Shown here: piece by piece, positions 28,801 to 36,802 of the stretch | Layout: each line of letters starts with the position of its first letter | Numbering within the stretch: position 1 is the stretch's first letter | DNA from: Petrimonas sulfuriphila | GTDB taxonomy: Bacteria > Bacteroidota > Bacteroidia > Bacteroidales > Dysgonomonadaceae | Strand: one strand, 5' to 3' | NCBI RefSeq assembly: GCF_051201015.1 | Contig: NZ_JBPEHI010000011.1 | Length of the DNA stretch: 64,000 bases | Translations under genes and position numbers: made by a program | Notes under the pieces: generated by a model | Seen by the model: only the letters and a program-made list of their open reading frames with translations | The model's database searches: none | What the model was told of the DNA's origin: nothing

Positions 28801-28908
28801 ACGGGATATACTCCGGAAATTGGAGGAAGCGCTGTAAGATCGGGAATTGATGGAGGCACTTATCCAATGCCGGCAATCTATACATTCGGATTAAACCTAA
28901 CATTCTAA
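25852..28908 (+). CDS. SusC-type TonB-dependent outer-membrane transporter
   Basis: A 1018-residue outer-membrane receptor that imports glycans with TonB energy. From the ATG at 25852 it has a signal peptide (ending GLSAQ, about residue 21), a carboxypeptidase-D regulatory-like domain (about 25-105, VSGTVTEGATGDPAIGVTV), a TonB-box-like DEVVVIGYGT, a plug with the SusC signature (VDGLFSDNISHINPSDVESM, then GVRGANGVIIISTKK) and a C-terminal barrel ending in aromatic F (FGLNLTF). An in-frame ATG at 25759 adds 31 residues with no signal peptide, so I reject it. It is followed by susD after 103 bases. Substrate inferred from the neighbouring enzymes. Confidence 0.95.
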   Translation: MKLKTILILCFLLFLVGLSAQQPITVSGTVTEGATGDPAIGVTVLVKGTTNGTVTGIGGDYTLSNVPANATLMFSYIGMLTVEESVNGRSVINISMLEDVQALDEVVVIGYGTARKRDLTGSIVSVSAGEIADRPSANPLASLQGKVAGVQIVNTGRAGQDPEIRIRGTNSINGYKPLYIVDGLFSDNISHINPSDVESMEILKDPSSLAIFGVRGANGVIIISTKKAKAGQTIVNLNTSFGFKEIYDRIDLTNAAQFKELYDEQRNNQGAQPYNYNYWGADTDWQDEMFQSGFITNNNISITGSGDRSRFYMGLGYISEEGSIQTEKFSKITVNLSSEYNVTDFLKFGFQVNGAKNKTPDAKGVGSIVRAAPIAPTFYDYTDPLTDKTERLLHTMPEFQRAQLWNPLVETYIRGNHNLGVNHRVAGNIYGELKLLENFTFKTTLSLDYAINEARAFSPVVYFYNPDIPGKENVQDRQSISQVKSTEYAAQGDHILTYQNTFDDVHSLTVMGGITTNYREFSLLEGERSELLDKIYFSVPNDNYDKWWLTALNSDGAKNQYDTDKNHQWRRFTMSYLLRGLYSYDNRYLLNGSFRRDGSSVFRGVGNTWENFYSFGTAWVVSEEDFMKEQQVIDYLKLKGSWGVLGTENTGRSVYPTYPELTSVGSAVFGPNENIIPGYTKIYNVQDLKWEKTYSWEAGVEINLLNQRLRIEPVYYNKRTKDIIVLLDSRGGAFNSLENLGDIENKGLELTALWNDKIGESGFTYSVGANLTTIKNKVLSLGRDEGDAIYEGMARTVAGYPIAYFYGYQVNGIYQNNEDIRQSEPNNVFAVKPGDLKFKDVNGDGKIDQDDRTMIGKPTPDYTYGLNVNLAYRGFDFGVDMMGVYGNEVYRDWDTSSFAQFNYLTKRMNRWNGEGTSNWEPILDPSRAINRAYSSYYIEDGSFFRLRNLQLGYTFPGSLLDKLYLKSLRIYANVQNLKTWHKNTGYTPEIGGSAVRSGIDGGTYPMPAIYTFGLNLTF

Positions 28909-29011
28909 ACTACAACAGGACATTAGGGAACGTGCGAGTAAATCAGTTGCTTCCGTGCAAAGGGTCACCGCAAGTCCCGCAAGACTTAAACAAGAAATAA
29001 AAACGAATCGT

Positions 29012-30550
29012 ATGAAAAATAGAATAAAAAAATCAATAGCTGTTTGCGTTATGGGATTATTGGCATTAACGCAAATCGGTTGCAGCGACCTGTTGGATCA
29101 GGAGCCGCAGGGGAAATGGGTTGACGGGGATAATCCGGGCGGGTCCTTTCAAACGGATGTATTTTCGTTGTACGCCCGCATGAAAGGATGGGGAGTAACC
29201 GGCGGCATACCAGCATTTGCCGTACACAGCATTCGTAGCGAGGACGTGGAGAAGGGAAGCACACTTTCCGATGGTTCCGACGTGGCCTCCATGTACGATA
29301 ATTTTAACTACAACGCTTCAGACGGCAATTTAGCCAGTTATTACTCGAGCAACTACGCCCTTATCCACACGGCAAATACTGTTCTTGCAAACATTAAGGA
29401 GGCGGAAGAGGGCGGCATCCAGTTGACTGAAATCGATCTGGCCTGCAGAGGCGAGGCTTACTTCTTCCGCGCATTCCTCTATTTTAATTTGATAAGGGCA
29501 TACGGCCAGGTTCCGTTGATAAATTTCAAGATCAAGGATGCCGCCGAAACAAATATCCCCAAATCGACGGAGGCGGAGATATACGCTCAAATCGATGCAG
29601 ATTTAACCGAAGCGGAGAGCCTGTTGCCGGAACAATGGGAATCGAAATACCTGGGACGTGTCACATGGGGGGCAGCCCGTGCCCTGCACGCTAAAACATA
29701 TATGCAAAGGAATGATTGGTCTAACATGCTCCAGGCGTCATCCGATGTTATCCAATCGGGCCTGTACGACCTGAACACGCCTTTCGACAGAATATTCCGG
29801 GAAAGCGGTGAAAATTCAAGCGAATCCATTTTCGAATTGCAGTGCACCGCTACAGCAGCACTACCGGGCAGCACCGATATAGGGAGTCAGTATGCACAGG
29901 TACAAGGCGTGAGGGGTGCCGGGATGTGGGACCTGGGTTGGGGATGGAATTGTCCTACTCCCAACCTGGCCAGCACCTTTGAGGCCGGAGATCCGAGAAA
30001 AGACGAAACCTTGCTCTATTTTCTCAAGCCTGGAGAAGATCCTAATTCTATTCAGGCCAATAAGCCTTACGGTGAAAAGCCGGTAGCTCAGGAAGTAATG
30101 AACCGCTATTACAACAAAAAAGTATATACTGATCCGGCTAAACGCACGCAGTTCAACCGGTTTGGCTATTGGATGAACATTCGCATGATACGCGTGTCTG
30201 AAATGTACCTGATTGCGGCTGAAGCGTCCAATGAGCTCGGTCAGACCGGCGACGCCATGGAGTACCTGGAAATGGTTCGGGCCCGTGCCCGCGGCGGAAA
30301 TGCGGATATTTTACCCAAGATAACCACGATGGACCAGGCAGAAATGCGCGATGCGATACGCCACGAAAGGAGAGTGGAACTCGCCATGGAATGGGACCGC
30401 TTCTATGACCTTGTCCGCTGGGGTATTGCCAGGGAGGTACTGCATGCTGCAGGGAAGACGAATTATCAGGATAAACACGCTCTGTTGCCTTTGCCACAGG
30501 CAGAAGTGGATAAGTCGAACGGCGTGTTGGTACAAAACCCCAATTATTAA
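29012..30550 (+). CDS. SusD/RagB-type glycan-binding lipoprotein
   Basis: A 512-residue surface lipoprotein that forms the lid of the SusC transporter and binds the glycan. The start at 29012 gives a signal peptide with lipobox QIGC (Cys24) followed by SDLLDQEPQG, the usual SusD N-terminus. The helical TPR-like core and the C-terminal RMIRVSEMYLIAAEA and RHERRVELAMEWDRFYDLVRWG motifs are typical of the family. An upstream ATG at 28955 would add 19 residues and spoil the signal. It sits between susC and the LamG gene (23 bases before the latter). Family assignment is firm. Confidence 0.95.
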   Translation: MKNRIKKSIAVCVMGLLALTQIGCSDLLDQEPQGKWVDGDNPGGSFQTDVFSLYARMKGWGVTGGIPAFAVHSIRSEDVEKGSTLSDGSDVASMYDNFNYNASDGNLASYYSSNYALIHTANTVLANIKEAEEGGIQLTEIDLACRGEAYFFRAFLYFNLIRAYGQVPLINFKIKDAAETNIPKSTEAEIYAQIDADLTEAESLLPEQWESKYLGRVTWGAARALHAKTYMQRNDWSNMLQASSDVIQSGLYDLNTPFDRIFRESGENSSESIFELQCTATAALPGSTDIGSQYAQVQGVRGAGMWDLGWGWNCPTPNLASTFEAGDPRKDETLLYFLKPGEDPNSIQANKPYGEKPVAQEVMNRYYNKKVYTDPAKRTQFNRFGYWMNIRMIRVSEMYLIAAEASNELGQTGDAMEYLEMVRARARGGNADILPKITTMDQAEMRDAIRHERRVELAMEWDRFYDLVRWGIAREVLHAAGKTNYQDKHALLPLPQAEVDKSNGVLVQNPNY

Positions 30551-30573
30551 CCTAAAAATAATATCTCACGATT

Positions 30574-31386
30574 ATGAAGAAAAGAACATTTATTTATCAA
30601 CTTGTATTGATAACCGTTTTAGGATTGGTGATCTCTTCCTGTTTCCAGGACTTGGGCCAAAATCCACCGTTCGACTATCCTGAGGAGCCTCCGAAACCGC
30701 CCATCAGTGAAGACGGACAACTATTTTACATGACATTCAACGACAATTATAAGGATGCTAGAAGTAATAAAGAGGCTTCCATAACAGGAAATCCCGGATT
30801 TGCTGGGGGAAAGGTTGAAAAAGCCTATGCCGGAGCTAAAGACAGCTACCTCACCTTTAAGTTATCCGATATGCCGGCAGCGCTTGGACCCGCTGTAACA
30901 GTAGGATTCTGGTATAAAGTAAATGCCAGTCCCGACAGAGCAGGTATCATCGTGATCGGTCCTGTATCGGAAGGAGCGCCTGCAAATGCGCAAAACAACA
31001 GGACATCGGGTTTCCGGATATTCCGCGAAAATGCAGGGGGAAAACAACGAATCAAAGCCAATGTAGGCAACGGAACTGCAGACGGATGGCTTGACGGAGG
31101 GGATAAAGCCGACATCGATCCCACCATCTCCCCGTGGAAATACCTTGCGTTGGTATTGACTGAGGGAAAAGCGTTTTTCTATATCGACGGGGAGGAAGTA
31201 GCCTCATCCGATTTATCAAAAGTAAGCTGGGCCGGATGCGACATAATGTCTATCGGATCGGGAGAACCTCGTTTCAACGAATGGGGGCACCTCTCGGACA
31301 ACAGTTTGATCGATGAGCTGCGGATATACAATAAGGCGTTGACTGCATCACAGATCAAGGAAATTGTAAATCACGATACGGAATAG
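30574..31386 (+). CDS. LamG-like surface lipoprotein of the PUL
   Basis: A 270-residue lipoprotein (lipobox ISSC, Cys23) followed by a Pro-rich spacer (YPEEPPKPP) and a LamG/concanavalin-like jelly-roll from about residue 48 to the end (VTVGFWYKVN, AFFYIDGEEV, SLIDELRIYNKALTASQI). The last motif is the classic end strand of the LamG fold. Position after susD makes it a candidate surface glycan-binding protein, in the place of SusE/SGBP; no catalytic residues are evident. It ends two bases before the GH144 start, so the genes are co-transcribed. Ligand unknown; beta-1,2-glucan is the inference. Confidence 0.85.
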   Translation: MKKRTFIYQLVLITVLGLVISSCFQDLGQNPPFDYPEEPPKPPISEDGQLFYMTFNDNYKDARSNKEASITGNPGFAGGKVEKAYAGAKDSYLTFKLSDMPAALGPAVTVGFWYKVNASPDRAGIIVIGPVSEGAPANAQNNRTSGFRIFRENAGGKQRIKANVGNGTADGWLDGGDKADIDPTISPWKYLALVLTEGKAFFYIDGEEVASSDLSKVSWAGCDIMSIGSGEPRFNEWGHLSDNSLIDELRIYNKALTASQIKEIVNHDTE

Positions 31387-31388
31387 TC

Positions 31389-32753
31389 ATGACCAGAATA
31401 TTTTTACCCCTTATCACTCTGCTCATCCTCTTGTCGGGATGTTCCGACAAGAAGAACGAACAAAACGAAACTCCCAAACCGGAAACACGCCCGCTCACTT
31501 TCGCTTCCGACGGGGCGTTTCTCGACTTTATCCAGCAAGCGCACATCAATTATATGTGGGACGGAGCGGAAAAGACTTCAGGATTAGCTCCGGAACGCAT
31601 GCATATCGATGGGAACTATCCCGAAAACGATGCCGATGTAATTACCACCGGAGGCAGCGGTTTTGGAATTGCCGGACTTGTTGTCGGGATTGAGCGGGGG
31701 TTTATTCCACGTACCGACGGCGTAGCACGGTTACACCGAATTGTCGATTACCTGACAAAAGCCGACCGATTCCACGGCATATGGCCTCATTGGATTCATG
31801 GCCCAACCGGCAAAGTGAAACCGTTTGGGCTAAAAGACAACGGTGGCGACCTGGTGGAAAGTGCTTTTCTGATGCAGGGATTGCTTTGCGTCCGGGAGTA
31901 TTTCAAGGATGGGAGTGAGAATGAGAAGCAACTGGCCACCAAAATCGACGGACTTTGGCGGGAGATGGAATGGGACTGGTACCTCAACGGCAAAGATGTA
32001 TTATACTGGCATTGGAGTCCCGAATACGGATGGGAGATGAATTTTCCGCTGGAGGGTTACAACGAGTGCCTCATTACCTATATCCTGGCCGCATCCTCAC
32101 CTACACACCCGATCTCCGCTTCGGCCTATCACAACGGCTGGGCCCGTGGTGGAGCTATCCGGAGCAGTGCCGTGGCCTACGGGTTGCCACTTATTCTCAA
32201 ACACAACGGTGCTGAAGAGTACGGCGGCCCTCTTTTCTGGGCGCACTATTCGTATATAGGACTGAACCCGAAAGGATTAAAAGACCAATACGCCGATTAC
32301 TGGGAGGTTAATACAAACCAGGCACGTATCAATTATAACTATTGTAAACAAAATCCCAAAGGATTCCAGGGATACGGGGAGAATTGCTGGGGGTTGACCG
32401 CCAGCTACTCGGTGAACGGATACTCGGCGCATATGCCTGTAAAGAATGATTTGGGCGTCATAACACCAACGGCGGCTTTATCCAGTTTTCCTTATACGCC
32501 CGAAGAATCGATGAAAGCGTTAAAACATTTCTATGTTGAACTGGGCGACAGTATCTGGGGAAAATACGGATTTTACGATGCATTCAGCATCCAGGACAAT
32601 TGGTATCCGCAGAGGTACCTGGCCATCGACCAACTGACCATTGCCCCGATGATTGAGAACCACCGCAGCGGACTGCTGTGGAACCTCTTCATGGGTGCCC
32701 CGGAGATACAAAAAGGCCTTCAAAACCTGGGATTTGAATTTTTGAATAATTGA
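31389..32753 (+). CDS. GH144-type glucanase (glucoamylase-like domain) lipoprotein
   Basis: A 454-residue lipoprotein (lipobox LSGC, Cys18) with one catalytic alpha/alpha barrel of the glycoamylase-like type (about residues 38-450). Family stretches seen include MHIDGNYPENDADVITTGGS, IWPHWIHGPTGK, DNGGDLVESAF, YWHWSPEYGWEMNF and PMIENHRSGLLWNLFMG. These fit family GH144, whose characterised members act on beta-1,2-glucan or its oligomers, either endo or releasing sophorose. I cannot tell endo from exo action by eye. Membrane anchoring implies surface or periplasmic degradation. It starts two bases after the LamG gene stop and is followed by the GH3 gene, which would finish the oligomers. Confidence 0.85.
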   Translation: MTRIFLPLITLLILLSGCSDKKNEQNETPKPETRPLTFASDGAFLDFIQQAHINYMWDGAEKTSGLAPERMHIDGNYPENDADVITTGGSGFGIAGLVVGIERGFIPRTDGVARLHRIVDYLTKADRFHGIWPHWIHGPTGKVKPFGLKDNGGDLVESAFLMQGLLCVREYFKDGSENEKQLATKIDGLWREMEWDWYLNGKDVLYWHWSPEYGWEMNFPLEGYNECLITYILAASSPTHPISASAYHNGWARGGAIRSSAVAYGLPLILKHNGAEEYGGPLFWAHYSYIGLNPKGLKDQYADYWEVNTNQARINYNYCKQNPKGFQGYGENCWGLTASYSVNGYSAHMPVKNDLGVITPTAALSSFPYTPEESMKALKHFYVELGDSIWGKYGFYDAFSIQDNWYPQRYLAIDQLTIAPMIENHRSGLLWNLFMGAPEIQKGLQNLGFEFLNN

Positions 32754-32923
32754 CTTTTCGTGTGTTCTTATTGAAACGTATTCAGTTAAAGTTAAGACCT
32801 GTAAATGTTTCGAGAGAAACTCATTCTGAGAGACATTGCCGGTTGAAAATTCAGCTGCATACAAATATGCAAAACTTGAATGAATAAGATACAAGACTAG
32901 TAACATTGATGAAAGGAGAGATC

Positions 32924-35236
32924 ATGAAGCTAAGCGTTATTTCAATGACAGGTGTGTTGGTGGTAATTCTGTTCGCATCTTGCGGATCACCCTCAGCCGG
33001 AAAATCAGGTGTAGGAAGGTGGGTGAGCTACAGCGGCGACAAAGATGTAGAGAAAAGAGTCGATTCGGTTCTGGCCCTGATGACCCTGGAGGAGAAGATC
33101 GGACAAATGACACAGTTCTCCGCTAATTGGTCCATCACGGGCCCGGTTATGTCGGACGACTTCAAGCCTTACCTTGAAAAAGGACTTGTAGGCAGCATTT
33201 TCAATGCTACCTCGGTAGAGGGTATACGGAAAATGCAGGCAGTTGCCGTTGAAAAAACACGATTAGGTATCCCTATCCTCTTCGGGCAGGATGTAATCCA
33301 CGGATACAAGACCATCTTTCCCATTCCACTGGCGGAAGCCTGTTCCTGGGATCTGGAAATGATGCGTAGAACCGCAGAAATTGCTGCTATTGAAGCGGCT
33401 TCGGACGGAATCAACTGGACTTTTGCCCCGATGGTGGATATTGCTCGTGATGCGCGTTGGGGGCGTGTAATGGAAGGTGCCGGTGAAGATCCCTACCTGG
33501 GCAGCAGGATTGCTGAAGCACGTGTCATCGGATTTCAGGGGGGAGCGGACGGCAAGGCACTGGGAGAGCTACACACCCTGCTAGCCACGGGAAAACACCT
33601 GGCAGCTTACGGTGCCGCCGAATCGGGCAGGGACTACAACCCTGCCGAATTGTCGGAACACACCCTCAGAAATATTTATCTCCCGCCCTATAAGGCCGCA
33701 ATAGATGCCGGGGTGGGCACGATGATGGCATCCTTCAACGAAATCAACGGTGTGCCGGCAACGGCAGACAGGTGGCTGATGACCGACATACTGCGCGGAG
33801 AATGGGACTTTACCGGCTTTGTGGTAAGCGACTACACCGGTATAAATGAGCTGGTGCCTCATGGGGTTGCCGAAGATGAGAAGCAGGCTGCAGAGCTGGC
33901 CGTCAACGCCGGTATCGACATGGACATGACCGGTGCTACCTTTATCAAATATCTTTCTCAATCGGTGAGGGAAGGAAAAGTATCGGAAGAAGTGATCAAC
34001 AACGCAGCAAGGCGTATCCTGGAGATAAAGTTCCTGTTGGGACTGTTCGATAATCCTTACCGCTATCTTGATGAAGAGCGCGCTAAACAGAATACAATGA
34101 CTCCGGAATTTATGGAAACGGCACGAAAGGCCGTTACCTCTTCGGTGGTGCTCCTGAAAAACGACAACCGGCTACTGCCCATCACAAAAGAGAGCGGAAA
34201 GACGGTTGCGCTGATTGGCCCCCTGATGAACGACTCCATCAACCTGAACGGTGAATGGGCCGGCCTGGGGGACCGTAATAAGAGTGTCCCTATTCTCAAA
34301 GGGCTCATGGAAAAATATAGAGACACTTCGGTAAAGTTGCTCTTTGCAGAAGGATCCTCCATCACCGGAACAACGCCCGGCAAGATTGCCGAAGCGGTGT
34401 CCGTCGCACGTAGAGCAGACTTGGTGATCGCCGCGATGGGAGAAGATTTCAACTGGTCGGGTGAAGCCGCCGTACGAACCGACATCCGCCTGCCGGAGCC
34501 GCAACGTGAACTGTTAAAAGCGTTAAAGGCGACCGGGAAACCCCTTGTGTTGATTTCCCTGAGCGGACGCCCTCTCGACCTGTCCTGGGAAGATGAAAAT
34601 ATGGATGCTATCCTTCAGGCATGGTTCCCGGGAACACAGGCCGGTCACGGCATTGCCGACGTGATAGCCGGCGACTACAACCCCTCAGGAAAGCTGGTAA
34701 TGTCGTTCCCCAGGAACGTGGGACAGATCCCCATCTATTACAACCAGAAAAATACCGGCAGACCGGTAGACCTTTCAAACGAATCGACCGATTACAAGTC
34801 GAACTACCTAGACACCTCCATCACCCCCCTCTATCCCTTTGGTTACGGATTGAGTTACACCACATTTTCCATCAGCAACGTGAGTGCAGATAAATCATCG
34901 ATAAGGACAACCGGAGACAAGATGGTAGTTACGGCTCATGTCCAAAACACAGGCGACATTGACGGAGAGCTGGTGGTACAAGTCTATGTGCGCGATCTGG
35001 TGGGCAGCGTCACCCGTCCCGTGAAAGAGCTGAAGGGGTTTCAGAAGACAGCCCTCAAAGCCGGTGAAACCAAGCAGGTTAATTTCGAGTTGAAATCCGA
35101 AGACCTGGCTTTCTACGGTACCGACGGAAAGAAGAAGACAGAGGCTGGCGATTTTGTACTGTGGGTAGCCCAGAGTTCGGCAGACAACAGCAATAGAATT
35201 CGTTTTTCTGCAAACACCCCGGATAACGCGAGATAA
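32924..35236 (+). CDS. bglX: GH3 beta-glucosidase lipoprotein
   Basis: A 770-residue family 3 glycoside hydrolase, lipid-anchored (FASC, Cys20). The N-terminal TIM barrel starts at LMTLEEKIGQM, the catalytic nucleophile is Asp303 in GFVVSDYTG, the second domain follows from about residue 375 (probable acid/base Glu in the FNWSGEA segment), and a fibronectin-III-like domain ends the protein (from about 645). The ATG at 32924 is preceded by AAAGGAGAG, a rare strong Shine-Dalgarno for this genome, and is chosen over 32906/32909. It removes glucose from beta-linked oligomers; beta-1,2 specificity is inferred from the GH144 neighbour. Confidence 0.93.
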   Translation: MKLSVISMTGVLVVILFASCGSPSAGKSGVGRWVSYSGDKDVEKRVDSVLALMTLEEKIGQMTQFSANWSITGPVMSDDFKPYLEKGLVGSIFNATSVEGIRKMQAVAVEKTRLGIPILFGQDVIHGYKTIFPIPLAEACSWDLEMMRRTAEIAAIEAASDGINWTFAPMVDIARDARWGRVMEGAGEDPYLGSRIAEARVIGFQGGADGKALGELHTLLATGKHLAAYGAAESGRDYNPAELSEHTLRNIYLPPYKAAIDAGVGTMMASFNEINGVPATADRWLMTDILRGEWDFTGFVVSDYTGINELVPHGVAEDEKQAAELAVNAGIDMDMTGATFIKYLSQSVREGKVSEEVINNAARRILEIKFLLGLFDNPYRYLDEERAKQNTMTPEFMETARKAVTSSVVLLKNDNRLLPITKESGKTVALIGPLMNDSINLNGEWAGLGDRNKSVPILKGLMEKYRDTSVKLLFAEGSSITGTTPGKIAEAVSVARRADLVIAAMGEDFNWSGEAAVRTDIRLPEPQRELLKALKATGKPLVLISLSGRPLDLSWEDENMDAILQAWFPGTQAGHGIADVIAGDYNPSGKLVMSFPRNVGQIPIYYNQKNTGRPVDLSNESTDYKSNYLDTSITPLYPFGYGLSYTTFSISNVSADKSSIRTTGDKMVVTAHVQNTGDIDGELVVQVYVRDLVGSVTRPVKELKGFQKTALKAGETKQVNFELKSEDLAFYGTDGKKKTEAGDFVLWVAQSSADNSNRIRFSANTPDNAR

Positions 35237-35280
35237 CATCATTTTAATGAATCTTAAGATGTTCATGCGAATGAATTCAC

Positions 35281-35288
35281 TATTTTTG
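35281..35288 (+). promoter_or_regulatory. -7 promoter element for the men operon
   Basis: TATTTTTG, a perfect TAnnTTTG, 20 bases before the ATG at 35309. It marks the start of the menaquinone operon and the end of the PUL transcript. Confidence 0.6.
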
Positions 35289-35308
35289 TAGGTTACAAAG
35301 ATTAAAGC

Positions 35309-35722
35309 ATGGACGATAAGACTCAACATCCGATAAATGCCGCGTACCGGGGTACACTCATGGATACGCTGGGCATCACCTTCACACACCTGTCTCCCGG
35401 CCGCACGGAGGCAGTAATGCAGGTCGATAAACGAGTATGCCAGCCGTTCGGTTTGTTGCACGGAGGCGCCACACTGGCCCTTGCGGAATCGGTGGCCGGA
35501 CAGGGATCGTTAACCCTTTGTGCGCCGGACGAGATGGCGGCAGGCATACAAGTCAGCGGCAACCATATTTCACCGGCAAAGGAAGGTGACCAGGTGCACG
35601 CCGTAGGAACGCTCGTTCACCAGGGACGCTCCTCCCACATTTGGAATATTGACATCTTCACTTCAGCAGGCAGGTTGGTTTCAACTGTCCGTGTGGTGAA
35701 TAGCATACTGAAGCGAAAATGA
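35309..35722 (+). CDS. menI: Hotdog thioesterase, probable DHNA-CoA hydrolase
   Basis: A 137-residue 4HBT/PaaI-type hotdog thioesterase. The catalytic region is QPFGLLHGGATLALAESV (about 46-63), with the conserved HGG and Glu on the central helix. In the menaquinone pathway this activity hydrolyses 1,4-dihydroxy-2-naphthoyl-CoA made by MenB. Its place as first gene of the men operon supports that assignment over a generic thioesterase. The stop overlaps the menF start by four bases (ATGA), indicating coupling. The sequence alone would only justify the family name. Confidence 0.85.
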   Translation: MDDKTQHPINAAYRGTLMDTLGITFTHLSPGRTEAVMQVDKRVCQPFGLLHGGATLALAESVAGQGSLTLCAPDEMAAGIQVSGNHISPAKEGDQVHAVGTLVHQGRSSHIWNIDIFTSAGRLVSTVRVVNSILKRK

Positions 35723-36792
35723 GCGGAGAGGAGAAATACCTGACTCTGGATGCACTGATTGAACAGGATGCCTGCTTTGCAATATACCGGCTACCTGGAG
35801 AACAGGCTCCCCGTTTTGCGATGCAGACCGGCGAAAATGCCCTGCTGTTGAACGACGTCGAAGAGTTGAACGGTCAGCACGGGTTTGTCATCGCACCCTT
35901 CCGGATAACGGCCTCGTCGCCGCTCATCCTAATACGTCCCGATTGTACGGATCTCTGCGAGGCAAACACCAACTTTAGGAACAAAAAGTGGGGGAAGACA
36001 GATACAGAGTTACAGAAAAAGAGCAAAAAATCCGACTACAGCCTTATTTTTCAGCGGTTTCATGAACCACTTCTTACCGGTGAAATGGAAAAACTGGTCC
36101 TGTCAAGGAATCGGACGATGGAGAGGGAAGAGGCTTTTTCACCGGGACGATCCTTTTTCAGGGCGACAGAAAAGTATCCCCACTCCTTTGTATACCTGCT
36201 CCATACCCCCCAAAGCGGCACCTGGCTGGGAAGCTCACCGGAGATACTTCTGGCAGGCTCAGGAAACGAGTGGAAAACAGTTGCCCTGGCGGGCACGCGA
36301 TACCCCAATTCAGGAAAAGTATCGTGGGACGACAAAAATCTCCGTGAACAACACCTGGTCACATCCTACATCTTGAAACAACTGACGTCCTTTCAACTGG
36401 CTCCGGAAATAAACGGCCCATACACCATCAAAGCAGGGGCCCTGGCCCATCTGCGGACTGACTTCAGTTTCTCACTTCCCGACAACCGGAAAATTGGAAC
36501 CTTGTTAAAGGCGCTCCACCCTACTCCCGCAGTATCCGGGCTTCCCAAAGAGAAAGCTTTTGAATTCATAGCGGATCATGAAGGGTACGACCGCAGTTAC
36601 TACACCGGTTTTTTAGGCATACTGGATCCGTCGGCAGAGACAAACCTGTACGTCAACCTCCGGTGCATGCAGATTGGAAGAAGCTGGCTCACATTATTTG
36701 CTGGCAGCGGACTGCTCGCCTCCTCTACGTTCCGGGATGAATGGAAGGAGACGGAACAGAAACTCAAGACAATGGCAAGCATCGTTAAATAA
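35719..36792 (+). CDS. menF: Isochorismate synthase
   Basis: A 357-residue chorismate-binding enzyme that turns chorismate into isochorismate, the first committed step to menaquinone. Family motifs include GSSPEILLA (about 173-181), LAGTRYPNS and the C-terminal YYTGFLGILDPSAETNLYVN and LFAGSGLL segments that bind chorismate and Mg2+. The length is short for the family because the N-terminal region is reduced. It is coupled to menI upstream and followed 10 bases later by menD. MenF rather than EntC is inferred from the operon. Confidence 0.93.
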   Translation: MSGEEKYLTLDALIEQDACFAIYRLPGEQAPRFAMQTGENALLLNDVEELNGQHGFVIAPFRITASSPLILIRPDCTDLCEANTNFRNKKWGKTDTELQKKSKKSDYSLIFQRFHEPLLTGEMEKLVLSRNRTMEREEAFSPGRSFFRATEKYPHSFVYLLHTPQSGTWLGSSPEILLAGSGNEWKTVALAGTRYPNSGKVSWDDKNLREQHLVTSYILKQLTSFQLAPEINGPYTIKAGALAHLRTDFSFSLPDNRKIGTLLKALHPTPAVSGLPKEKAFEFIADHEGYDRSYYTGFLGILDPSAETNLYVNLRCMQIGRSWLTLFAGSGLLASSTFRDEWKETEQKLKTMASIVK

Positions 36793-36802
36793 AAACAGCG
36801 CA

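Larger units (their letters stand above)
22764..35236 (+). other. Polysaccharide utilisation locus, predicted target beta-1,2-glucan
   Basis: Six same-strand genes: propeller/LuxR-type regulator, SusC, SusD, LamG lipoprotein, GH144-type glucanase and GH3 beta-glucosidase. Founding GH144 enzymes (Chitinophaga CpSGL, Parabacteroides BDI_3064) act on beta-1,2-glucan or sophoro-oligosaccharides, and a Bacteroides GH3 (BT_3567) cleaves beta-1,2-linked oligomers. The substrate assignment is inference from these families. Confidence 0.7.

Noticed and set aside
36674..36802. Upstream extension of menD
   Set aside because: Lies inside menF in another frame; the family start is at 36803.
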